From assembly GCA_963845975.1 (NCBI GenBank), contig CAWJUD010000001.1:930001-994000 (forward strand): a stretch of 64,000 bases of DNA, read 5' to 3'. Source of the DNA: JBEKIK01 sp963845975 (GTDB lineage Bacteria; Planctomycetota; Planctomycetia; Pirellulales; Thermoguttaceae). The position numbers were made by a program, and so were the translations under genes. Below, one piece after another: positions 16,638 through 23,728 of this stretch (positions are counted from its first letter, which is position 1; each line of letters opens with the position of its first letter). Below the pieces are notes generated by a model, which saw only the letters and a list, made by a program, of their open reading frames with translations, had not been told where the DNA came from and searched no databases.

Positions 16638-16874
16638 ATGACTGCAATTCTGGATCGGCTGCGGCAACTCAGCGACGAGGAATTGCTGAGCTTGAGTGAA
16701 GCCATTGACGCAGAGCTGGAGCACCGTCTGGAACGCCACAATGGGGTTCCCGATTCGGCGAGACGCCGCGCGGTGCAACGCCAGAAAAGCTATCGGCACT
16801 CGCTGGGCTCGACGGCCTTGCCCGTGAAGATGGCGGGCATAAAAGAAAGCCGTCGCCGCCGACTTGCGGCTTAA
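16638..16874 (+). CDS. Small basic protein, paralogue 2 of 2
   Basis: 78 aa with a very strong AAAGGAGG ribosome-binding site. LSDEELLSLSEAIDAELEHR, SARRRAVQRQKSYR, GSTALPVKMAGIKES and a tail of four arginines plus LAA. Same layout as the protein at 15651, about 50% identical by eye. The final Leu-Ala-Ala equals the last residues of the ssrA tag, a sequence that ClpXP reads as a degradation signal; whether it does so here is untested. No function is known. Confidence 0.65.
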   Translation: MTAILDRLRQLSDEELLSLSEAIDAELEHRLERHNGVPDSARRRAVQRQKSYRHSLGSTALPVKMAGIKESRRRRLAA

Positions 16875-16895
16875 GCAACGGAGGCAATTGCTCAC

Positions 16896-17054
16896 ATGCC
16901 CGATGCCGTATGAAACGAGGAAAGGCTTTTATTGCCGCTCAACGTGGAAATTGTCCGCGCGTACCGGGCATAGTTTATGGTTTAGATGAATTGGCATATG
17001 CAATTATTCAGGATGTATTTTTGTCATAGATCACGGCTGTTCGGCCAATTCATC
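16896..17054 (+). other. Intergenic inverted repeats, possible small RNA
   Basis: GATGAATTGGC (16985-16995) and GCCAATTCATC (17044-17054) form a perfect 11-bp stem around 48 nt. A smaller pair, ATGCCCG near 16897 and CGGGCAT near 16966, lies upstream. No reading frame fits. The interval 16875-17151 otherwise holds only the sigma-54-like promoter. Confidence 0.4.
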
Positions 17055-17102
17055 TGCTACGGCGAGGGACTGATGACCGCGTCCGCGGCGGCGGGAAATT
17101 AA

Positions 17103-17120
17103 CTGGGGTTTTTGATTGCT
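17103..17120 (+). promoter_or_regulatory. Sigma-54-like -24/-12 promoter
   Basis: GG at 17106-17107 and GC at 17118-17119 with exactly 10 bp between, and the -12 block reads TTGCT as in the consensus. The -24 block is GGGTT rather than GGCAC, so it is a partial match. It lies 33 bp upstream of the 77-aa gene start and 2.4 kb from a sigma-54 activator gene. Confidence 0.5.
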
Positions 17121-17151
17121 GACAGGCAGTCAGAGCAAGAAAGGATTAATT

Positions 17152-17349
17152 ATGAACCACAATCTGCCAAAGATCGATGAAAATTTACCGCAACTTAACG
17201 TGATCGACGGACCGGATGTTGCATCTTCCGATGAAGTTCAAGTGGATTTGGAAGAGAAACGCAGACTGCTTGAGGAACAAGCGGAGGCGGAAGAATTTTG
17301 GGCCGGACGCAACCTGGCCGCGCAGAATTCCACCCGCCGGGCAGCTTAA
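17152..17349 (+). CDS. Short acidic protein ending in RRAA
   Basis: 65 aa from ATG 17152, with AAAGGA upstream; an earlier in-frame start at 17116 is less likely. The sequence is acidic in the middle (ASSDEVQVDLEEKRRLLEEQ), a helix, and ends STRRAA. No family is recognised. It shares with the three preceding genes only the basic C-terminus finishing in Ala-Ala. A sigma-54-like promoter lies directly upstream. The codon pattern and ribosome-binding site support a real gene. Confidence 0.5.
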   Translation: MNHNLPKIDENLPQLNVIDGPDVASSDEVQVDLEEKRRLLEEQAEAEEFWAGRNLAAQNSTRRAA

Positions 17350-17410
17350 AAGCGTGACCAGTCGTGCCATTGCACAATACCCGGCCGGAAAAGCCGGCAG
17401 CCGGTCTTAA

Positions 17411-17865
17411 TCAGCGTATCAGCGGGAAATTCCCGGTCGATATCAGCGGGTTTATACGGCGCACTTTTCCGGAGGGAAATGTAGGGAAGAAGATCGCACT
17501 CGGTACGCCTAGCCGTGCCGATGATTGTTGAATCTGCGAAAATTCGCAAGGTTTTTGTTGTAGGCAAGCGTTTCCAGCCCATCCGGGCTGCTTGACGCAC
17601 ACACACTACATGTCGCGGGTTGAAGATCATTAGTTTAAAAAAAAGAGCAAGTGCAAAACGGCGCATCACCGGGAAATTCTTTGTTATTGCCACCAAGTGT
17701 ATTCTACGTGCTTTCCCGGCAGATCGGGCAAGGACGCAAATTGTGGCCGGCGCGAATATTTGTGCCGCCGATTGTTGAATCTGCGAAAATTCCGCGGGTT
17801 TATTTGTAGGTAACCGTATCCAGCCTATCCGGGCCGCATTACGGTGCACGCACTACCTACGGTGA
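17411..17865 (+). repeat. Tandem duplication of a ~200-bp non-coding unit
   Basis: Unit 1 is about 17411-17617 and unit 2 about 17663-17865. Both contain GATTGTTGAATCTGCGAAAATT, then TTGTAGG, then a hairpin (CAGCCC-ATCC-GGGCTG in unit 1, GCCT-ATCC-GGGC in unit 2 with a compensating G-T pair), then CACGCACTAC. Each begins near ATCA-C/G-CGGGAAATTC. A minus-strand frame (17346-17849) spans both only because of the duplication. The block lies between the last small gene and a strong plus-strand terminator, which suggests it is transcribed as RNA. Confidence 0.6.
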
Positions 17866-18033
17866 ATTTAGGGTCTTTTATTGCATACACGACGGCACTT
17901 GGATCGCTGCCCCGGAACCATCTTTGCCGGTTACCGCCTTTTGCGGATTGTTGGGGATGGTTATTTATCTCCGGCGGCGGCTAATCTAAAAGCATCCGCG
18001 CAAAATGAATGAATGTGCCTTGTCCAAGTATTG

Positions 18034-18062
18034 CCGGCGGCCGCATCGCGGCCGCCGGTTTT
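18034..18062 (+). terminator. Strong rho-independent terminator
   Basis: CCGGCGGCCGC-ATC-GCGGCCGCCGG, an 11-bp perfect GC stem, followed by TTTT. It closes the plus-strand cluster that begins at 13736 or 17103. Confidence 0.8.
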
Positions 18063-18084
18063 AACTTGAGCCTATGACTCTATA

Positions 18085-18226
18085 TTAAGAGCTTATCCCG
18101 AAAGTCATCCTGAGCGAAGCGAAGGATCTCGCTGGATTTTAATATTTTGCTAGTATTTCCCATCTTTCTCCACCCAGATTCTTCGCTTCGCTCAGAATGA
18201 CGCCTCTGTTTTGGGATAAGCTCTAA
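18085..18226. mobile_element. MITE-like element, family B (142 bp)
   Basis: Terminal inverted repeats TTAAGAGCTTATCCC (18085-18099) and GGGATAAGCTCTAA (18213-18226). Subterminal inverted copies of GTCATCCTGAGCGAAGCGAA and its partner TTCGCTTCGCTCAGAATGAC. A partial copy is at 26853. The GAGCGAAGCGAAG core is a dispersed repeat also seen in unrelated bacterial genomes. Confidence 0.7.
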
Positions 18227-18279
18227 ATACCAGCGGGCGTTTTTTATGGGTCTCGCAAAAAAAATGCGGCTTTCGAAAT

Positions 18280-19332
18280 TCAACGATGGCTTAATCCGTG
18301 CACGGCGTCGACCAGGGCGATGGCGTTTTCCACGGGTGTTTGCGGGAGCACGCCGTGGCCGAGATTGAAGATGTGGCCGGGACGTCCGGCGGCCTGGTCC
18401 AGAATTTCCCGCGCTTGGCGGCGAATCTCGGCGGGCGTGCTTAAAAGAACCGCGGGATCGAGGTTGCCTTGAATGGCCGTGTCGTAACCTATCATTCGCC
18501 AGGCATCGTCCAAACGCATTCGCCAGTCAATGCCGATAGCCAGATTTTTTCTGTTTCCGGCCGACTTCTTAATAAAAGGCAATAGAGCAGGGTTTCCGGT
18601 GGTAAAGTGAATGATCGGCACTTCAGGCGGAATAGACGCTATCACGGTTTGGGTGTGCGGTAATACATAACGGCAATAATCGTCCACGCCCAGGCAGCCA
18701 ACCCAACTATCGAATAACTGCACGGCTTGCACGCCAGCGGCAATTTGGGCATTCAGATACAGCCCAATCGCCCGGGCAAGACGGCTCAACAGCACGTTCC
18801 ACGAGCCGATGTCGCTGTACATCAGGGTTTTGGTCAAGCGATAATCGCGGCTCGAGCCGCCTTCGAGGGCGTAAGCGGCCAAGGTAAATGGCGCCCCGGC
18901 AAAACCAATTAGCGGCAATGACTCCGGCAGTCCGGCGCGGGTCTTTCGCACCGCATCCATCACATAACTCAATGCTTCGACGTTTTCCAACTCCAGCAGG
19001 CGGTCCGTGTCAGCGGGTGTTCTAAGAGGATTAACAAGCAAAGGTCCTTCCGAAGCAGTAAACTGAAGCTTAATTCCCATTGGTTCCAGGATCAGCAGAA
19101 GGTCGGAAAACAGTATGGCGGCGTCGACCTTAAGCCGCTGGACCGCGGTGAGCATGATCTCTGCGCAAAGATCGGGATTTTTGCACAATTGAAGGAAGGG
19201 GATGCGGCGGCGGATCGCCCGATATTCGGCCATGTAGCGGCCGGCCTGTCGCATCAACCAAATGGGCGTGCGATCGGCGTTCTCGCATCGCGCGGCGCGC
19301 ATCATCGGGCTGTCGTGCCAGGCAGGTTGCAT
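18280..19332 (-). CDS. hemE: Uroporphyrinogen decarboxylase
   Basis: A 350-aa enzyme that decarboxylates the four acetate side chains of uroporphyrinogen III to coproporphyrinogen III in haem synthesis. The family signature IWLMRQAGRYMAEYR is at residues 24-38 with the substrate-binding Arg pair. FSDLLLILEPMG supplies the catalytic Asp region. GFAGAPFTLAAYALEGG, LFDSWVG and FNLGHGVLP near the C-terminus are all conserved. The length is normal. It is a single gene; other haem genes are absent. A 7-bp-period repeat begins directly upstream of the start at 19334. Confidence 0.95.
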   Translation of the reverse strand: MQPAWHDSPMMRAARCENADRTPIWLMRQAGRYMAEYRAIRRRIPFLQLCKNPDLCAEIMLTAVQRLKVDAAILFSDLLLILEPMGIKLQFTASEGPLLVNPLRTPADTDRLLELENVEALSYVMDAVRKTRAGLPESLPLIGFAGAPFTLAAYALEGGSSRDYRLTKTLMYSDIGSWNVLLSRLARAIGLYLNAQIAAGVQAVQLFDSWVGCLGVDDYCRYVLPHTQTVIASIPPEVPIIHFTTGNPALLPFIKKSAGNRKNLAIGIDWRMRLDDAWRMIGYDTAIQGNLDPAVLLSTPAEIRRQAREILDQAAGRPGHIFNLGHGVLPQTPVENAIALVDAVHGLSHR

Positions 19333-19333
19333 A

Positions 19334-19382
19334 GGTTGGTAGGTGGTATGCGGTAAGTGGAAGATGGTATGGGACAGGTGGT
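19334..19382. repeat. Heptamer tandem repeat directly before hemE
   Basis: Seven degenerate 7-bp units sharing a final GGT or GGA (GGTTGGT AGGTGGT ATGCGGT AAGTGGA and so on). It fills the hemE 5' region. Confidence 0.75.
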
Positions 19383-19479
19383 CTTGAATTCATGAAGTAG
19401 CGAGATCCTCCACTTTGCTCGGAATACGGGTTTTTCAAGCGGCTCCAATCGACGTAGTTATTATACAGTCACCTATATA

Positions 19480-19513
19480 AAACCATCTACCACATACCTA
19501 TTACCATCTACTA
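19480..19513. repeat. Heptamer tandem repeat (AACCATC/TACCACA/TACCTAT/TACCATC)
   Basis: Four to five degenerate 7-bp units, complementary in style to the repeat at 19334, between the Cys-rich gene and hemE. Confidence 0.65.
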
Positions 19514-19554
19514 AAAAAACAGGTCTGCCCTAGGTCAAGCCCGGACAGACCTGC
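19513..19554 (-). terminator. Terminator of the Cys-rich gene
   Basis: On the minus strand CAGGTCTG and CAGACCTG pair across about 20 nt with extra CC/GG pairing, followed by seven T. It lies 30 bp after the corrected stop at 19583. Confidence 0.75.
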
Positions 19555-19582
19555 TGATTTATTTGACTTTTAACCGATCGCA

Positions 19583-20400
19583 TTAGTTGCGGGCAATACT
19601 GCGGCTGGTTTGATATAAGCCGCGGTTAATCGAAGCCGAGGGATCGGCTTTTGGGGCCTTCGGCAGCGGGGCTGCTTCAGCCGGGGCCTTGGCCGGAGCG
19701 GTCTCTGGGCGCCGGCCGGAGCCGCACCACCGCAACCGCAGCCGCAAGCTTGCTCGCAGCAGGCCGGTGCGCAGCACTCTGATTTGCAGCACTTCTTGCA
19801 GCAGAGCAGGTCATTGAGCAGATCAAGCACCGGATGGCAGCACTGTTTGCAGCCGCCGCATTTTTCGCAGCAGGCCGGTTTTTCGCAGCAGGCCGGAGCG
19901 CAGCAGGCCTTTTCGCAGCACTTCACTCTTTTGCAGCAGGCCGGCTTCTCGCAGCAAGCTGGTTTTTCGCAGCAAGCTGGTTTTTCGCAGCAGGCCGGTG
20001 CGCAAGCTTTCACCGGGCAGCAGGGCTCGGGGCAGCAAGCCTTGGCCGCCGTGCAGCAACCCGTGTTGCAACCGCCGCAACCTTCGCATTCAAACAGGTC
20101 TTTAATTCCCGCAAACAAGTCGCGGACGGGGGTGGCCCGGCAGCAAGGTTTGCAGCAGGCCTTTTCGCAGCAAGCTGGTTTTTCGCAGCAGGCCGGTGCG
20201 CAAGCTTTAACCGGGCAGCAGGGCTCGGGGCAGCAAGCTTTGGCCGGCTCACAGCAGGCGACCTTGGCACAGGCATTGCACTCGCCGCAGCCACCGCAAT
20301 TGTTCAGCCCTAACAGCCGATCCAGAAGTTCGAGTCCGAACCCTTGGCTGCATAGGGCAACGCTCACCAGGAGCGCTCCAAAAATCGTCTTGCTTTTCAT
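19583..20400 (-). CDS. Secreted cysteine-pair-rich repeat protein, frameshift near the C-terminus
   Basis: About 272 aa. AAAGGAG ribosome-binding site, signal peptide KSKTIFGALLVSVALCSQGF, then tandem CC-containing units such as CCPEPCCPVKACAPACCEKP and CCEKPACCEKPACC. Over 50 cysteines are arranged mostly as pairs. Two larger blocks (FAGIKDLFECEGCGGC and LLDLLNDLLCCKKCC) punctuate the repeat. In the written frame the tail becomes Arg/Pro-rich to 19570. The +1 frame gives APAEAAPLPKAPKADPSASI and ends SRSIARN at 19583, which looks like the true end. One C is missing at 19707-19713. Likely periplasmic or cell-surface, metal-binding or disulfide cross-linked; this is inference. Confidence 0.7.
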
Positions 20401-21033
20401 TGAGCAATAACTCCTTTACAATGAACTGAGGATGCTGAAATTCCTAACTAGCTACCTCTAACCGAAGCGTCTTCGTGCGCAATACCTCATGGCGGAAGGG
20501 GATTCCACCATAATTGAAAATCGACTCTTGTGTGTTTGGGAGGTTGTAGGCGGGAAGTTTGAGTCGAATCCCACAGTTCACACGGTGTACTGCGCCAGGG
20601 CCGTCGAGCCACTCCTTGGCTCGAGATACATACCCGATCCGGTTGCCTGACGCACCCTCAACGCGAGCCAACACGGCACGCGTGAATTGTCTTGGGTCAG
20701 AATACCGTATCGGCTGACCGAATAAGCGGGCTTGAGCGAACGCAACGTATTTCCAGTAAACGGTTTACTACTCCCATTGCGCAAAGATTTTCGCTGGCGG
20801 AAGCAAGGAAAAATTTAACGTTTATTCGGCCTTTTTTTCCCGGGGTGACTGCCTTAATCCTTTGGTAATCAATAAACCTTGCACAGTTTAACTGGGTTAT
20901 ATTGATGAACATCGCGTTTTTAGCGATTCCTTCTGGGTTTATTTAAAAAAGATTTGTTATATTATTGTCAGACTCTTCGCCGTTATATTTAGACTCAGTT
21001 ATCCAGTTTCCTCTTTATAAATTGGAATTTCCC
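20401..21033. other. Intergenic region without a recognised gene
   Basis: About 630 bp. Minus-strand frames 20444-20674 and 20578-20784 overlap and read partly plausible protein (ASGNRIGYVSRAKEWLDGP; RYGILTQDNSRVPCWLALRV) but match no family I know and lack starts with ribosome-binding sites. They may be remnants of one decayed gene. The right part (20790-20960) is AT-rich and could hold the promoter of the next gene. Confidence 0.4.
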
Positions 21034-22479
21034 ATGACCCAGCGTGAAATTACTGAAAAAAATAGGACTTGGTTATCGGAGGAAATGCGCATCTGGAAGG
21101 ACCAGGGCATAGTCTCCCAAGACCACGCCGCCAGGATTTGGGACCTTTATGTAAGCGTCCAGCAGTCCGCCGAGCGACGTCATTCCCTGGCCAGATTTAC
21201 GCTGTTAAGCCTGGCAACGTTGATGATAGGACTCGCCGTTTTATTGCTCATTGGTTACAACTGGCAGGCGATCGGCCGGCCGGCCAAATTGGCTATCATC
21301 TTCGGCGCCATCCTCGGAGCCTATGGAGCGGCATTTTGGTTGCGATACCTGCGCCAAGCCCGATTGCTTTCGGAGTTGTTTTTCTTTCTGGGTTGTTTGT
21401 GCTACGGGTCGGCGATTTGGCTGATCGCCCAGATATTCAATATTAACAGTCATTATCCGGACGGCGTGTGGTACTGGGCATTGGGCGTGCTTCCCTTTGC
21501 GCTTTGTTTGGATACCCTGTTATTTCATTGTCTATATGCCGGATTGCTGGCAGCTTGGGTCGGTTGTGAAACGCTGGGCTTTACACATTTAACAGGCTGG
21601 ATGTTTTCCAGTTGGAGCATTCCTTTGCCAGCTTCCTATAGTCTTCCGCTGATGGTCTTGCCGGGTATAGTTTGGGCTTATCGAAAAAATTCTCCGCTTA
21701 CTTTGGCGATTTATCTTTCCGTGGTGGCGTGGTGGATCGTTTTGTATCCGCTCTGCTGGCAATTGCGTATCGACCCGATGTATTGGGTGGCGGTCTTGGG
21801 TGGAATATTCTCGATGATCGCCCTGATTCATCGGCCTGGAAACAACATGGCTGCCCCTTTTTACATATTGGGCGTGGGGATGGTGCTCGTGGGCCTGGTT
21901 CCTTTGAGTTTCGCCGATTACCAACGCTTTTATCGCTCGGACATTGAATCAGCCGACCTCAAAATATACACTGGAATATGTTTTATCTTGGCGGGATTGA
22001 TTTGTGCCTTGGGTTTGGCCTGCCGGGCGCAAAAAAAATCCGTACTGCAAGGCGGAACCGCCGCTTCCTTTTCTTCCCAACTAGTTTCCTTGTCCGTTCC
22101 CTTGGCGATCATAGGTGCAATGGGATTTTTATGCATCTGGCATGGAATGATGAATGTTCACGGCATGTCCTATCGACCTTACTACATTGATTCACAACTG
22201 GAATGGACATATCCCATATTAGTGCCGGTGATTATTGTAAACGTTTTGATGGTTGCTGTTTCCATTTGGTTGATGCGCATCGGCATGAAAGACGACCGCG
22301 CCAAGATTTTTGCCCTGGGCGTCGCTTATTTCCTGCTTTGGGCCGTAATGCGGTATTTAGACTTGTTCAGCGGCATAGGGGGAATGTTGGGGGCGGCGAT
22401 GCTGTTTTTAACCTGCGGAGTCGTGCTCTACGGCGTGGCGCGGCTTTGGCAACATCGAAAGGAGATTTCCCATGTTTGA
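21034..22479 (+). CDS. DUF2157 multi-pass membrane protein
   Basis: 481 aa from ATG 21034; the open frame extends to 20965 but the family N-terminus starts near here. The soluble N-terminus (WLSEEMRIWKDQGIVSQDHA) is the DUF2157 signature. About twelve membrane helices follow, the first being FTLLSLATLMIGLAVLLLIG followed by YNWQAIGRPAKL, also typical. Function unknown. The stop overlaps the start of the next gene by 8 bp, and DUF2157 next to a GDYXXLXY protein is a recurrent pair in bacterial genomes, so they probably act together in the membrane. Confidence 0.8.
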   Translation: MTQREITEKNRTWLSEEMRIWKDQGIVSQDHAARIWDLYVSVQQSAERRHSLARFTLLSLATLMIGLAVLLLIGYNWQAIGRPAKLAIIFGAILGAYGAAFWLRYLRQARLLSELFFFLGCLCYGSAIWLIAQIFNINSHYPDGVWYWALGVLPFALCLDTLLFHCLYAGLLAAWVGCETLGFTHLTGWMFSSWSIPLPASYSLPLMVLPGIVWAYRKNSPLTLAIYLSVVAWWIVLYPLCWQLRIDPMYWVAVLGGIFSMIALIHRPGNNMAAPFYILGVGMVLVGLVPLSFADYQRFYRSDIESADLKIYTGICFILAGLICALGLACRAQKKSVLQGGTAASFSSQLVSLSVPLAIIGAMGFLCIWHGMMNVHGMSYRPYYIDSQLEWTYPILVPVIIVNVLMVAVSIWLMRIGMKDDRAKIFALGVAYFLLWAVMRYLDLFSGIGGMLGAAMLFLTCGVVLYGVARLWQHRKEISHV

Positions 22480-23053
22480 ATCCGGTGTTTCCGCTGCTCA
22501 CTTTCCCGCATGGATCGACCGCCCGGCGGCCTGGATAAAAGGCCATGAATTGTTGCTGGTAATCGGCGGAATAATTTTGCAGCTTATCGTGCTTGTGGCC
22601 ATGATCGCCATGCGGCTGGCGCCTATACTGACGGGCGATACAATCCTGCTGCGGGTTGTTCCGGTTGATCCTCGAGACATATTTCGCGGGGATTACGTGG
22701 TCCTGGGTTATGAGTGCAGCCGGATCCCCGCGCAAGGCATCGCTGGTCTGCGGGGTTATCAAAATCATGATTTCAGCGAAGTACAGGGCCAAACGGTTTA
22801 TGTTACTCTCGTGCCCGAGTACGATGGAAAACATTGGCGTCCCGAGCAGTATTCCACGGAATGCCCCAAACAAGGCATACACCTTCGCGGGCAAATCCAA
22901 GGCTGGCAGATTCAATACGGCATCGAGTCGTTCTATGTCCAAGAGGGTAAAGGGCGGGATTATGATAATGCCGTGCGAAATCGAAAACTCTGGGCTAAAA
23001 TCAGCGTCGCGGCCGGCGGAGAAGCAGTTCTACGCGATTTATTGATCGAGTAG
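22472..23053 (+). CDS. GDYXXLXY-domain membrane-anchored protein
   Basis: 193 aa. One N-terminal membrane helix (LLLVIGGIILQLIVLVAMIA), then an extracytoplasmic domain with VDPRDIFRGDYVVLGYECSR, which contains the name-giving G-D-Y-x-x-L-x-Y. The ribosome-binding site GAAAGGAG lies inside the end of the DUF2157 gene; the 8-bp overlap implies translational coupling. The domain architecture resembles a signal-peptidase-like fold superficially (DPRDIFRGDYV), but no catalytic pair is evident. Function unknown. Confidence 0.8.
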   Translation: MFESGVSAAHFPAWIDRPAAWIKGHELLLVIGGIILQLIVLVAMIAMRLAPILTGDTILLRVVPVDPRDIFRGDYVVLGYECSRIPAQGIAGLRGYQNHDFSEVQGQTVYVTLVPEYDGKHWRPEQYSTECPKQGIHLRGQIQGWQIQYGIESFYVQEGKGRDYDNAVRNRKLWAKISVAAGGEAVLRDLLIE

Positions 23054-23140
23054 CGATAAACGCCGGTCCATTGCATTTTTTATCGGATGCGGTAAAAATG
23101 GGGTAGTGACGGAATTACATGTTTCCTTTCGCATCCGGCC

Positions 23141-23728
23141 ATGATTTTACTCATCGATAATTACGATTCTTTTACATACAACCTGGTACAGCGGTTGGGA
23201 GAGATCGATCCTGCGTTGGACCTCCAGGTTTACCGCAATGACAAGATCGCTTTGGAGGAGATCGAGGCCAAACGGCCCACGCATTTGATCATCTCGCCCG
23301 GCCCTTGCACCCCCGACGACGCCGGAATATCGCTGTCATGCGTCAAGCGTTTTGCCGAGCGGATTCCGCTTTTGGGCGTGTGCTTGGGGCACCAGTCGAT
23401 CGGCCAGGCGTTCGGCGCGAAGATCGTCCGCTGCGGCCGGTTGATGCACGGCAAGACCGACCAAATCCATCACGACAATCAGGGACTGCTCCGGGACCTG
23501 CCCAATCCATTCACGGCCACGCGGTATCACAGCCTGGTGATCGAGCCCGACACGCTCTCCGATGAATTTATCGTCAACGCCTGGAGCACCGCCCCGGACG
23601 GCACCCGGGAAATCATGGGGATCCGCCACAAGAGTTTTCCCCTCTTCGGCGTGCAATTCCATCCCGAAAGCTTCCTAACCGACTGCGGCTCGACGATCCT
23701 GGAGCGCTTTCTGAAGGTCGGGCAATGA
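23141..23728 (+). CDS. pabA/trpG: Aminodeoxychorismate/anthranilate synthase glutaminase subunit
   Basis: A 195-aa class I glutamine amidotransferase that supplies ammonia for p-aminobenzoate (folate) or anthranilate (tryptophan) synthesis. LIDNYDSFTYNLVQ opens the domain. The nucleophile Cys81 is in LLGVCLGHQSIGQAFG, and FGVQFHPESF holds the His-Glu of the triad near residue 172. LIISPGPCTPDDAGIS is typical of PabA/TrpG. PabA and TrpG cannot be told apart without the chorismate-binding partner, which is not in the window. The next gene starts inside the last codons (4-bp ATGA overlap). Confidence 0.9.
   Translation: MILLIDNYDSFTYNLVQRLGEIDPALDLQVYRNDKIALEEIEAKRPTHLIISPGPCTPDDAGISLSCVKRFAERIPLLGVCLGHQSIGQAFGAKIVRCGRLMHGKTDQIHHDNQGLLRDLPNPFTATRYHSLVIEPDTLSDEFIVNAWSTAPDGTREIMGIRHKSFPLFGVQFHPESFLTDCGSTILERFLKVGQ

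Noticed and set aside
17346..17849. Minus-strand 167-aa protein with an internal repeat
   Set aside because: The internal repeat reflects the duplicated non-coding DNA. There is no ribosome-binding site or family match, and the frames of the two copies are not independently maintained.
19784..20410. Plus-strand Gln/Ser/Ala-rich ORF of 208 aa
   Set aside because: It is the antisense of the cysteine-pair repeats (GCAGCA-type codons). The minus strand has the signal peptide, ribosome-binding site and terminator.
20550..20590. Possible tRNA T-arm (GAGTCGAATCCCAC)
   Set aside because: No matching acceptor, D-arm or anticodon stem could be laid out around it.
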